Position numbers and translations under genes: made by a program. Below are positions 1-8,809 of a stretch of 64,000 nucleotides of DNA, piece by piece. The notes under the pieces were generated by a model. That model was not told the origin of the DNA. It was given only the letters and a program-made list of their open reading frames with translations, and searched no databases. The stretch's first letter is position 1. Each line of letters starts with the position of its first letter. This DNA is from Bacteroidota bacterium. Lineage in GTDB: Bacteria > Bacteroidota > Bacteroidia > Chitinophagales > Chitinophagaceae. Location: contig JAGWUV010000008.1 of NCBI GenBank assembly GCA_028875875.1, forward strand, positions 1 to 64,000, given 5' to 3'.

Positions 1-760
1 TATCAATAACACCATCTCCAAAATATTTTTTAAAGGAATTGCCTTCAATATTGTATTGCACAAGCCCATTGGCCCATGTTCCGATATAAAGGTTTTGGGC
101 CTGGCTATCTGCAACAATAGAAGTAATTTCAAACCGCTTGTCACCTAAATAAATTGAAATAAGCTTTTTATTGACAGGATCATATTTATACAACCCAAAA
201 TTGGTACCCACCCAAATATTTCCTTTCGTATCCTCTGACAGGGCATTGATCGTAAGTGTTTTATCTACAATAGTGAACTTTCCATTCTTTAATATATATA
301 GTCCATGTAAGGCGCCGATGAACAGTTCCCCGGATTTATTGACCAATAAAGATTTTATTTCCTGGATTTTAATTACCCCTGAGGAGTTGTAATGTGTGAT
401 AGAGTCGGATAGAATATCGTAACTATTCAATCCCCCGATCTTATTCCCGATCCATAAGGTGTTTTTATATTCGGCTATAACCTCCACCGCCTGGTTTGAG
501 AGGTTATTAATAGAACTTGGGGTGGAGCGTAATGTATTGAAATCATATCCATTGTATTTGTTCAGCCCCCCCCGGGTACCAAACCATATAAACCCATAAG
601 CATCCTGGTGAATGGCCGTAACCTCATTATTGATCAAACCATTGTCTATTGTAATGTTATTTTCAACAGTAGTTTGTCCTACTGAATTCATATAACTACA
701 TAGGATGGCAATAGTTAGAATGCCAGTGATAAATGGCCTTTTTTTCTTACTCAAAAGCAT
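1..760 (-). CDS. Two-component regulator propeller protein, N-terminal part (probable hybrid two-component system sensor), cut by window edge
   Basis: Reading the minus strand from the ATG at 760 gives 253 open codons running off the window. The start has a lysine-rich stretch and a hydrophobic segment ending in SVGQ, a signal peptide or anchor. Repeated propeller blades follow, with motifs such as GFIWFGTRGGLNKYNG, NTLWIGNKIGGLNSYD, GNIWVGTNFGLYKYD and NLYIGTWANGLVQYN. These are the regulator-propeller repeats that form the periplasmic sensor of Bacteroidota hybrid two-component systems (HTCS), which usually continue into Y_Y_Y, kinase, receiver and AraC domains. Those parts lie outside the window, so the full architecture is inferred. 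It is divergent from the GH2/sulfatase/fucosidase row starting at 1030, so it is the obvious candidate regulator of that row. A run of eight G on the coding strand (566-573) lies within the first blade. Confidence 0.85.
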   Translation of the reverse strand, partial: MLLSKKKRPFITGILTIAILCSYMNSVGQTTVENNITIDNGLINNEVTAIHQDAYGFIWFGTRGGLNKYNGYDFNTLRSTPSSINNLSNQAVEVIAEYKNTLWIGNKIGGLNSYDILSDSITHYNSSGVIKIQEIKSLLVNKSGELFIGALHGLYILKNGKFTIVDKTLTINALSEDTKGNIWVGTNFGLYKYDPVNKKLISIYLGDKRFEITSIVADSQAQNLYIGTWANGLVQYNIEGNSFKKYFGDGVID

Positions 761-1029
761 CAGTCGTTATTAAATGGCAAGCCTGTAATTATAAATTTTA
801 TAACGGGGCTTTTAATTGGGGATTACCCTAAATTAAGCTATTCGAAAATTGCAAAGTCAAGATAAACCGAAAAATAAAATCCACCACACCTCCCACCCAA
901 ATGAACCATTTACCCCCCACTATTGAATGGATTTGCCCTCACAATATTATCGATTATCAGCAATCTTTGTTAGGATAACGTTCTAATTGATTTAATGTTT
1001 TTTAACCGGCTAAACCGAAACCATTCAGC

Positions 1030-3501
1030 ATGTCAAAAAACTTTGGCGGTATATTTTCAATCCGTAGATCTTGCGCTTTACTTTTTCTTGGGCTTGCAGC
1101 CTGGAATAATACTTTCTCCCAAACTGGAAGGGTTGTTACTGAACTTAAAACCGGCTGGCTATTTATAAAAAAAGACTTGCCTAACGCAGCTAAAAATACA
1201 TTGGATGAGCATAACTGGAAAAAAGTAACCCTTCCTCACGATTGGGCCATCAGCGGCCCCTTCAGGGAAGAAAACGATTTGCAGACAGTTCAGGTGGCCG
1301 AAGATGGCGAGAAAAAAGCAGCAGTGAGATCCGGCAGAACGGGTGGACTGCCCTATACGGGTGTGGGCTGGTACAGGCTTCATCTGAAATTGAATAAGGC
1401 AGATGAAACGAAAAATCATTACCTGGAGTTTGATGGCGCCATGAGCCATGCCAAAGTTTATGTAAACAATCGTTTAGCAGGCGAATGGCCTTATGGCTAC
1501 GCATCCTTTCATGTAAACATTACTCCTTACATTCATTTTGGAGAAGATAACGTGATCGCTGTTCGGCTCGAAAACTATCCGGAATCTTCCCGCTGGTACC
1601 CGGGTGCAGGCTTGTACAGGCATGTGCGTCTTGTTCAAACCAATACCACCAGAATCGCTCCCTGGGGCACTTTCATCACTACTCCAGAGATTTCAACAGA
1701 TAAAGCGTTGGTAAAAGTGCAAACCAAAATTGAAACTGAGGGTAACCCGCAGGAAAAAGTTCAGTTGATCACAACCATTTACAACCAGCAACATCAAAAA
1801 CTGGAAGAGCATATTACAGTTACCAATGCTGCCAGTACCACCATACAAGAAATAAATATTCCTCACCCTTTGCTATGGTCTGCCGAAAACCCTGTACTTT
1901 ATTACGCAGTAGCAACAGTAAAAAAGGGCAACCAGACCGTAGATGAGTATACAACTTCTTTCGGAATCAGGTCAATCCGTTTCTCTCAGGAAAAAGGGAT
2001 GCTGGTGAATGGAAATATCGTAAAGCTGAAAGGTATTTGTATGCATGATGATTTAGGCCCTCTTGGTATGGCGGTTAATAAATCTGTGCTAAGGTACCGT
2101 TTCGCGTTACTGAAAGAAATGGGATGCAATGCGATACGCGGCACCCATAACCCACATGCCCCCGAAGTGTTAGATCTCTGCGATGAAATGGGATTTTACT
2201 ACATTGACGAGGCATTCGATGAATGGAAATCAGGGAAAGTGAAAAACGGTTACCATTTATTGTTCGATCAATGGGCGAAGAAAGACATGGAAGCCATGAT
2301 AGAAAGAGACCGTAACCATCCTGCATTGATCATGTACAGCATTGGCAATGAAATTAAAGAGCAGAATGAACCCGATGGAGCCGCCGTGGCTACAATGCTT
2401 AGGAATATTTGTCATGCAACAGACTCTACCAGGCCGGTTACTGCCGGTTTCAACAATATGAACCCGGCCATTAAAAATAAACTGGCCGATGCTGTTGATA
2501 TCCCCGGATGGAATTATAAACCGGAATTCTATGCACAGCTCCACCGCCAACACCCTGAATGGGTGATCTATGGTAGCGAAACAGTTTCCACAGTAAGCTC
2601 AAGAGGGGCATATAAATTACCAACTACGATAGGGGTAATGAGAAAATGGTCGGATAATCAATCATCGGCTTACGACCTGGAATATTGTTCATGGTCACAA
2701 TTACCGGATATGGAGTGGGAAGGACAAAAAAATAATTTCGTGGCCGGAGAATTTGTATGGACAGGGTTTGATTACTTGGGTGAACCTACTCCTTACAACA
2801 ACAACTGGCCCAGCAGAAGTTCTTATTTCGGCATTATTGATCTCTGCGGTATTCCTAAAGACCGCTACTATTTATACCAGAGCCATTGGTCAGATCAAAA
2901 AGTATTGCACGTGCTACCCCACTGGAACTGGAAAGGAAAAGAAGGTACTAACGTTCCTGTGTTTGTGTACACCAATTATCATTCTGCAGAGGTATTTATC
3001 AACGGTAAAAGTTTTGGAAAAAAATCCTTCAGTAACGATAGCTTGCTAGATCGTTATCGCCTCAGATGGGAGAACACTGTTTACGAGCCGGGAGAATTAA
3101 AAGTGATAGCATACGATAAAGATGGAAATGTGGCTGAAACAAAAAGCATCAAAACGGCAGGTGCTCCTGCTAAGATCATTCTTTCTGCAAAAACAACTAC
3201 CATCACAGCCAATGGCGATGATATGGCCATGATTACCGCTTCTATTGTTGATAAAGACGGGAATCTGTGCCCGCTTTCTGATCATTTAATTCATTTTGAA
3301 ATTACTGGAGCCGGCAAAATAAAAGCTGTTGGTAACGGAGATCCTACCAGCCTGGCCTCTTTTGAACTGCCAGAAAGAAAAGCTTTCTATGGAAAATGTA
3401 TGATCTTTATACAGTCTACCCAAACAACCGGTAACATTACCTTAAAAGCTTCCGGTAAAAACTTGCAAACAGGTTCCATCGAATTGAAATCAATACAATA
3501 A
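1030..3501 (+). CDS. Glycoside hydrolase family 2 beta-galactosidase-like enzyme
   Basis: This is an 823-residue exported GH2 enzyme. A signal peptide ends near residue 31 (NNTFSQ). The N-terminal sugar-binding domain carries WKKVTLPHDWAISGPF. An immunoglobulin-like domain follows, then a TIM barrel with MVNKSVLRYRFALLKEMGCN-type motifs, the acid/base glutamate in SIGNEI (E441) and the nucleophile in YGSETVS (E517). The C-terminal part (about residue 640 onward) looks like the DUF4982 and invasin/Big-like beta domains common in Bacteroidota GH2 proteins. The likely reaction is removal of terminal beta-linked galactose in the periplasm or at the cell surface, but GH2 also includes glucuronidases and mannosidases, so the substrate is not certain. 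It leads a plus-strand row with two sulfatases (one base between stop and next ATG) and two fucosidases, and is divergent from the propeller sensor. Confidence 0.93.
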   Translation: MSKNFGGIFSIRRSCALLFLGLAAWNNTFSQTGRVVTELKTGWLFIKKDLPNAAKNTLDEHNWKKVTLPHDWAISGPFREENDLQTVQVAEDGEKKAAVRSGRTGGLPYTGVGWYRLHLKLNKADETKNHYLEFDGAMSHAKVYVNNRLAGEWPYGYASFHVNITPYIHFGEDNVIAVRLENYPESSRWYPGAGLYRHVRLVQTNTTRIAPWGTFITTPEISTDKALVKVQTKIETEGNPQEKVQLITTIYNQQHQKLEEHITVTNAASTTIQEINIPHPLLWSAENPVLYYAVATVKKGNQTVDEYTTSFGIRSIRFSQEKGMLVNGNIVKLKGICMHDDLGPLGMAVNKSVLRYRFALLKEMGCNAIRGTHNPHAPEVLDLCDEMGFYYIDEAFDEWKSGKVKNGYHLLFDQWAKKDMEAMIERDRNHPALIMYSIGNEIKEQNEPDGAAVATMLRNICHATDSTRPVTAGFNNMNPAIKNKLADAVDIPGWNYKPEFYAQLHRQHPEWVIYGSETVSTVSSRGAYKLPTTIGVMRKWSDNQSSAYDLEYCSWSQLPDMEWEGQKNNFVAGEFVWTGFDYLGEPTPYNNNWPSRSSYFGIIDLCGIPKDRYYLYQSHWSDQKVLHVLPHWNWKGKEGTNVPVFVYTNYHSAEVFINGKSFGKKSFSNDSLLDRYRLRWENTVYEPGELKVIAYDKDGNVAETKSIKTAGAPAKIILSAKTTTITANGDDMAMITASIVDKDGNLCPLSDHLIHFEITGAGKIKAVGNGDPTSLASFELPERKAFYGKCMIFIQSTQTTGNITLKASGKNLQTGSIELKSIQ

Positions 3502-3502
3502 C

Positions 3503-5026
3503 ATGAAGAGAAAAGCACTTTATTTATTCACACCATTATTATTGTTTACCTCTTACACTACAATATGGGCACAAAAAACCAAACGCCCCAACGTGGTGAT
3601 CATCTATTCGGATGATGTTGGTTATGGTGATGTAAGCTGTTACGGTGCTACAAAAATTCATACCCCTAATATCGACAGGCTTGCCAAAGAAGGCATCATG
3701 TTTACGAATGCACATGCTACTTCCTCTACCTGCACACCATCAAGATACGGACTCTTAACCGGGCAATATCCCTGGAGAAAGCAGGGAACAGGGATAGCCG
3801 CCGGAGATGCCGGATCAATTATCAAAGAAGACCAGTTTACGTTGGCAGACCTGTTTCAAAAGGCAGGGTACCAAACCGCAGCGATCGGTAAATGGCATCT
3901 GGGTTTAGGTGGTGCTAACGGGCCTGATTGGAACGGTGATATCAAACCCGGTCCCAATGAACTGGGCTTTCAATATTCATTCATTATACCGGCCACACCA
4001 GACCGTGTTCCCTGCGTGTATGTAGAAAATCATAAAGTGAAAAACCTGGACCCAAAAGATCCAATTGAAGTGAGCTATAAAGATCCCATCGGTACAGACC
4101 CTATCGGTACGGCACACCCTGAACAATTAACAATGAAAGCCGATCTGCAACATAGCGGCACCATCATTAATGGGGTGAGTAGAATTGGGTACATGAAAGG
4201 CGGCCATAAAGCCTATTGGAATGATGAGAGTATGAGTGATGTTATTACCAGCAAAGCCATAGAATTCATCAACAACAATAAAGCACATCCCTTCTTTTTA
4301 TACTTTGCTATACAGGATATTCATGTGCCCAGGGTACCCAATCCCCGCTTTAAAGGCAAGAGTGGTATGGGCGCCAGGGGTGATGCAATTCTGGAATTAG
4401 ATGAGAATACAGGTAAAATTTTGAAAGTGCTGGATAGCCTGAAACTCACTACTAATACGATTGTTATTTTCTCCAGCGATAATGGTCCTGTTTTAAATGA
4501 TGGTTACGAAGACGGTGCGGTTGAAATGTTGAATGGCCATACACCCGGCGGCCCTTATAGTGGTGGAAAATACAGTAAACTGGATGCAGGTACAAGAGTA
4601 CCTACCTTAATCAGGTGGCCCGGCGTAATTCGCACTGCCAAAGTTTCAGACGCGTTGATCGGGCAAATTGATTTGATAGCATCCATGGCAAAAATCATTA
4701 ATGAACAATTACCGGCCAACGCTGCACCCGATAGTAAAGAATTATCAGATGTATTGTTGGGCAGATCACAGAAAGGCAGAACCAGTATTGTAGAGCAAGG
4801 GATGACCGGCTTAGCCATCATCCGGGATAACTGGAAATATATTCCTCCGCATCCGGGTGCCACGATCATGAAAGGAAAAAACATGCTTCTCGGTAATGCC
4901 CCTTTCCCCCAACTCTATGATTTGCAAAATGATCGTGCCGAGAAAAATAACCTCGCAAAAGAGTATCCTGAAAAAGTAAAAGAATTATCTCAGTTGCTAA
5001 CAGATATACAACAATCAAAAAATTAA
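3503..5026 (+). CDS. Sulfatase, S1 family (arylsulfatase A type)
   Basis: The product has 507 residues with a signal peptide ending at IWAQ (about residue 24). The metal-binding aspartates are in YSDDVGYGD (D37, D38). The formylglycine signature is CTPSR with C77 as the residue to be oxidised, within STCTPSRYGLLTG. GKWHLGLGG is the standard lysine/histidine motif, and SSDNGP supplies the second metal-site residues. Family knowledge: S1 sulfatases remove sulfate esters from sugars in the periplasm once the cysteine has been converted to formylglycine. No maturase gene is in this window. The ATG follows the GH2 stop codon by one base, so the two are almost certainly co-transcribed. The target sugar position cannot be read from the sequence. 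Confidence 0.94.
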   Translation: MKRKALYLFTPLLLFTSYTTIWAQKTKRPNVVIIYSDDVGYGDVSCYGATKIHTPNIDRLAKEGIMFTNAHATSSTCTPSRYGLLTGQYPWRKQGTGIAAGDAGSIIKEDQFTLADLFQKAGYQTAAIGKWHLGLGGANGPDWNGDIKPGPNELGFQYSFIIPATPDRVPCVYVENHKVKNLDPKDPIEVSYKDPIGTDPIGTAHPEQLTMKADLQHSGTIINGVSRIGYMKGGHKAYWNDESMSDVITSKAIEFINNNKAHPFFLYFAIQDIHVPRVPNPRFKGKSGMGARGDAILELDENTGKILKVLDSLKLTTNTIVIFSSDNGPVLNDGYEDGAVEMLNGHTPGGPYSGGKYSKLDAGTRVPTLIRWPGVIRTAKVSDALIGQIDLIASMAKIINEQLPANAAPDSKELSDVLLGRSQKGRTSIVEQGMTGLAIIRDNWKYIPPHPGATIMKGKNMLLGNAPFPQLYDLQNDRAEKNNLAKEYPEKVKELSQLLTDIQQSKN

Positions 5027-5053
5027 ATTGTGATTGTTCCTAAATAAGCCGTA

Positions 5054-6646
5054 ATGAAAAAAACTTTTTTATACCTGTCACTATTCATTTCCCTGACCGG
5101 TATCCATACAGCTACAGCGCAGACACACCTGCAACAAAACACAACACAGCAACCGAATATTATCTTTTTTTTAGTAGATGATATGGGTTGGCAGGATTGC
5201 TCGGTTCCATTTTATCACGATACAACAGCACAGAACAAAAAATACCATACACCCAATATGGAACGTCTGGCATCCATGGGTGTTAAATTCACCCAGGCCT
5301 ATGCCACCTGTGTTTGTACTCCTTCCCGTGTAAGCTTACAAACAGGAATGAATGCAGCCAGGCATCGGGTGACCAACTGGACTGCCTTTTATAAAGATCA
5401 ACCCACAGATGAACCTTACCAGGGCATTACACTTCCTCAATGGAATTACAATGGATTGAGCCCTGCACCCGAAATTCCGCATACTACTTATGCCACACCA
5501 TTGGCAGAGATACTGAAAGAGAATGGTTATTACACCATTCATGTTGGTAAATCACATATGGCTTCTTACCCTACTCCTGGTGCAGATCCGCGCAACTTAG
5601 GATATGATGTGAATATTGCAGGCTCGGCAGTAGGCGGTCCTAAAAGTTATTTGGGAACGGAAAACTTTGGTAATGATACTAAAGGCGGATACACACCTGC
5701 CGCTATTCCTGGACTGGAAATGTATCATGGCAAAAACATCTTTTTATCGGAAGCACTTACCATTGAAGCTAAAAAAGCATTGGATAATGCCCGCTACCTG
5801 AAAAAGCCTTTTTATTTATACATGGCACATTATGCCGTGCATGCACAATACAAAGCCGATGACCGTTTTTACCAGCATTATATTGACGAAGGATTGAGCA
5901 AACAGGAAGCGATGTATGCCGCACTGCTTCAAGGCATGGATAAAAGCCTGGGCGACCTGATGGATTACCTGAAGCAATATGATATGATGAAAAATACGAT
6001 CATCATTTTCATGTCGGATAATGGAGGACTTTCATTGGTTCCACCCAGAGGCGGAGAAGCATTTACGCACAACCTGCCGCTAAAAGCAGGGAAAGGTTCC
6101 GGTTACGAAGGTGGCATCAGGGAACCGATGATGGTTTACTGGCCCGGCGTTACAAAAGCCAATACTACGAATGACCAGTATTTAATTATTGAAGATTTTT
6201 TCCCTACCATTTTACAAATGGCAGGAATCAATAACTACCATACAACACAAAAAATTGATGGAAAAACAATCGTTCCATTCTTAAAGAACAATAACCTGCG
6301 TGATACTACCCGGCCGATCATCTGGCATTTTCCTAATAATTGGCAGGAAGGTGCACAAAGGTCTAAGCAATATAAAATAGTACCTGAAACGGAGGGCATG
6401 GGGCCGTACAGTGCTATTCGTAAAGGGGATTGGAAATTAATTTACTTCTATGGGCTTCATAAAGCAGAACTATACAATTTAAAAAATGATATTGGCGAAC
6501 ATCATAACCTGGTTACTCAATATCCGGCCAAAGCAAAAGCCTTGATACAACAGTTAACAGAAATGCTCAAAGCAGAGAATGCACAGTTCCCCGTAGATGC
6601 AATAACAGGACAAATGCTGTTCCCGGAAATAGTAAACAACCAGTAA
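5054..6646 (+). CDS. Sulfatase, S1 family, second copy with a divergent GKSHM motif
   Basis: The product has 530 residues with a signal peptide ending near TATAQ (residue 23). It has the metal pair in LVDDMGWQDC (D42, D43), the formylglycine signature CTPSR with C88, and MSDNGG for the second metal site. It differs clearly from the neighbouring sulfatase. It carries a longer insert after the signature, and the usual GKWHLG motif is GKSHMAS, keeping lysine and histidine but losing tryptophan and leucine. This suggests a different S1 subfamily and therefore probably a different sulfated position or sugar. It begins 27 bases after the previous stop and is probably in the same transcript. Maturation needs an enzyme encoded elsewhere. 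Confidence 0.93.
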   Translation: MKKTFLYLSLFISLTGIHTATAQTHLQQNTTQQPNIIFFLVDDMGWQDCSVPFYHDTTAQNKKYHTPNMERLASMGVKFTQAYATCVCTPSRVSLQTGMNAARHRVTNWTAFYKDQPTDEPYQGITLPQWNYNGLSPAPEIPHTTYATPLAEILKENGYYTIHVGKSHMASYPTPGADPRNLGYDVNIAGSAVGGPKSYLGTENFGNDTKGGYTPAAIPGLEMYHGKNIFLSEALTIEAKKALDNARYLKKPFYLYMAHYAVHAQYKADDRFYQHYIDEGLSKQEAMYAALLQGMDKSLGDLMDYLKQYDMMKNTIIIFMSDNGGLSLVPPRGGEAFTHNLPLKAGKGSGYEGGIREPMMVYWPGVTKANTTNDQYLIIEDFFPTILQMAGINNYHTTQKIDGKTIVPFLKNNNLRDTTRPIIWHFPNNWQEGAQRSKQYKIVPETEGMGPYSAIRKGDWKLIYFYGLHKAELYNLKNDIGEHHNLVTQYPAKAKALIQQLTEMLKAENAQFPVDAITGQMLFPEIVNNQ

Positions 6647-6752
6647 AGCAAATAGTAAACGAGACTTCATATTGCTTTATACAGCTAAATATTTAACTAA
6701 GTCTTATCGCTAATTCCATCAAATAAAGGATTGAATAAACGATCGAATAACT

Positions 6753-8684
6753 GTGAAAATGCAAAAGAGATCAATTACAGCTAATCCAAAAAATATGAAG
6801 CTAACAAAATATCTGTTTTTCATTTTCGCAGTTTTCTTTTTTCAAAAAAAAGTACACAGTCAGAACAGCATTTCTTTCAACTTTAATGACAGCACAAAAA
6901 ACTGGCATGTAGAAAAAGGTCATGTAGAGATTTTAGAAAATGGTGCCCACAAAGGAAAAGCGATGAAGCTGTATGATAACACTTCTGTTTTTTTTGAAAT
7001 GAACCTTCAACCCGCTTCAACTTACAAAGTAGTTGCCTGGCTCCGTACAGAATCAGGCGCTGATAATATTACCCTGCAAGTAAACCATCTCGGGAAAAAT
7101 AACATAAGTATTAATTCGGCACTGGCAACATGGACAAAAACAGAAAGTTACTTCAATGTATCAGCCAATCAGCAAAAAGCATATTTGGAATTCGATTTTG
7201 GAAACTCACAAGGCAATACTGCTGCGTGGATAGATGAAATTACAATCACGAGGATAAGCGACTACAGTGAAAAAAAATATACAGGTATTCCCCCGGTTCC
7301 TCATCGTGAAGTAAAAGAAGAAGGCGGCATACAAATGCAACCCGATGAGAAAATGCAATGGATGCTGGATGCCAAATTAGGAATGTTCATTCATTGGGGC
7401 CTTTATGCAGGCCCGGCGCAGGGAGAATGGTATATGGAGAATAAAGGAATAGCCATTGATGACTATCGGAAATTGGCTTATCCGGAATCAGGAGATCAAT
7501 ATTTTGACGCAAAAGATTTTGATGCAAAAAAATGGGTATCGTTAGCGAAAAAAGTAGGCATGCGGTATATGAACATGGTAACCGAACATCATGATGGTTA
7601 TGCTTTGTTTAATAGTCATTACGTTAATGCATTTACTTCAAAACAAACTCATAACAGGGATTTCGTAAAAGAGTATGTAGAGGCTTGCAGAAACGCAGGT
7701 TTAAAAGTAGGCATTTATAAAACGCTCATTAACTGGCGGTACCCCGGCTACTATGATATAACCGGAACAGATTGTAAGCCCAATAAATTTGGATATACAA
7801 CTCAGGCCTGGCACAAAGAAAATGCCCGGATGATGAAAGAGGAATTGTATTGTCAGGTAAAAGAGTTGATGACGAATTATGGCAAGTTAGATCAGCTCTT
7901 CTGGGATGGCGGATGGCTTGGCCAACAAGGCTCAGATGCAGATGCAAGTTATTTTTGGGAACCCGGCAAATATTTAAGCAATACTAATCAATGGCCGGTA
8001 AGAGATTGTTTCCAGGATAAAGAAGATGCAACAGGAAAGCCTTTAGGCTTAATGGGTATCGTACGTAAATACCAGCCCGATATATTGGTCAATCCACGCA
8101 GCGGCTGGATAGGTGATTATACATGCGAGGAAGGCAGCGGCCCTGTAAAAGGGGATGTGCGTAGTGGTGTAGTTGAAAAATGCATAAGCATTGCTCCCGG
8201 CTGGGGATATACGAAACAAATGGAGAATCCTCAACGGATCATGCCCTTAGCTAACCTGAAAAAAATATTTGCAGACTGCATCGTTCGCAATATGTGTTTA
8301 CTGATTAATGTTGGCCCTAACAAGCATGGTGATATTCCTTCACTCGTTGAACAAAGATTACTGGAGTTGGGGAGCTGGGTAAATGAAAATGCTGCCGCAA
8401 TTTATGGAACAAGAGGCGGCCCCTTGAACCCGGTAGATGATCAATATGGATATTGTTACAAAGGCAATACCATTTACATATACTTACTGGGTAGTTACAC
8501 TAATCCCAACTTTGTATTGCCTCCTGTAAATAAAGGAATGAAAATTATTAAAGCATATAATGTAAGCACCGGTGAGTATATAAATTCAAAACAGCATGCC
8601 CAGGAAATAACACTAAAAAACATAAAAGCTCAAAAAGGAGATATTCAGGTGATTGCAGTGGAATTAAATAAAAACATAGAGTAA
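6753..8684 (+). CDS. GH29 alpha-L-fucosidase-like protein with N-terminal carbohydrate-binding-like domain
   Basis: The open frame has 643 residues. The second ATG at 6795 gives a cleaner signal peptide (MKLTKYLFFIFAVFFFQ...VHSQ) and may be the true start. Residues about 38-170 look like a jelly-roll binding module, including an AYLEFDFG-type strand. The catalytic domain follows with AKLGMFIHWGLYAGP, TEHHDGYALF, GIYKTLINW and LFWDGGW, where D385 aligns with the family nucleophile. NVGPNKHGDIP near residue 520 is the usual GH29 end-of-barrel motif. Family role: retaining hydrolysis of alpha-L-fucosides. Some GH29-like proteins act on galactosides, so fucose specificity is likely but not proven. 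It lies about 100 bases after the second sulfatase in the same orientation. Confidence 0.9.
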   Translation: MKMQKRSITANPKNMKLTKYLFFIFAVFFFQKKVHSQNSISFNFNDSTKNWHVEKGHVEILENGAHKGKAMKLYDNTSVFFEMNLQPASTYKVVAWLRTESGADNITLQVNHLGKNNISINSALATWTKTESYFNVSANQQKAYLEFDFGNSQGNTAAWIDEITITRISDYSEKKYTGIPPVPHREVKEEGGIQMQPDEKMQWMLDAKLGMFIHWGLYAGPAQGEWYMENKGIAIDDYRKLAYPESGDQYFDAKDFDAKKWVSLAKKVGMRYMNMVTEHHDGYALFNSHYVNAFTSKQTHNRDFVKEYVEACRNAGLKVGIYKTLINWRYPGYYDITGTDCKPNKFGYTTQAWHKENARMMKEELYCQVKELMTNYGKLDQLFWDGGWLGQQGSDADASYFWEPGKYLSNTNQWPVRDCFQDKEDATGKPLGLMGIVRKYQPDILVNPRSGWIGDYTCEEGSGPVKGDVRSGVVEKCISIAPGWGYTKQMENPQRIMPLANLKKIFADCIVRNMCLLINVGPNKHGDIPSLVEQRLLELGSWVNENAAAIYGTRGGPLNPVDDQYGYCYKGNTIYIYLLGSYTNPNFVLPPVNKGMKIIKAYNVSTGEYINSKQHAQEITLKNIKAQKGDIQVIAVELNKNIE

Positions 8685-8809
8685 GTTTAAGATGAAAAGT
8701 TAAATAAGAATATAACCAAAATGCACTTTCATAGATATACTAACGATACTAAAGCTTGATAAAAGATGATCCTGAAAGCTGCCTTTCATAAAAGTTTCAA
8801 TTCACAGTA

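Noticed and set aside
970-985. AACGTT-containing sequence upstream of the GH2 gene as a LacI-type operator
   Set aside because: The palindrome is only six bases, no LacI-family gene is nearby, and the HTCS sensor is the more likely regulator.
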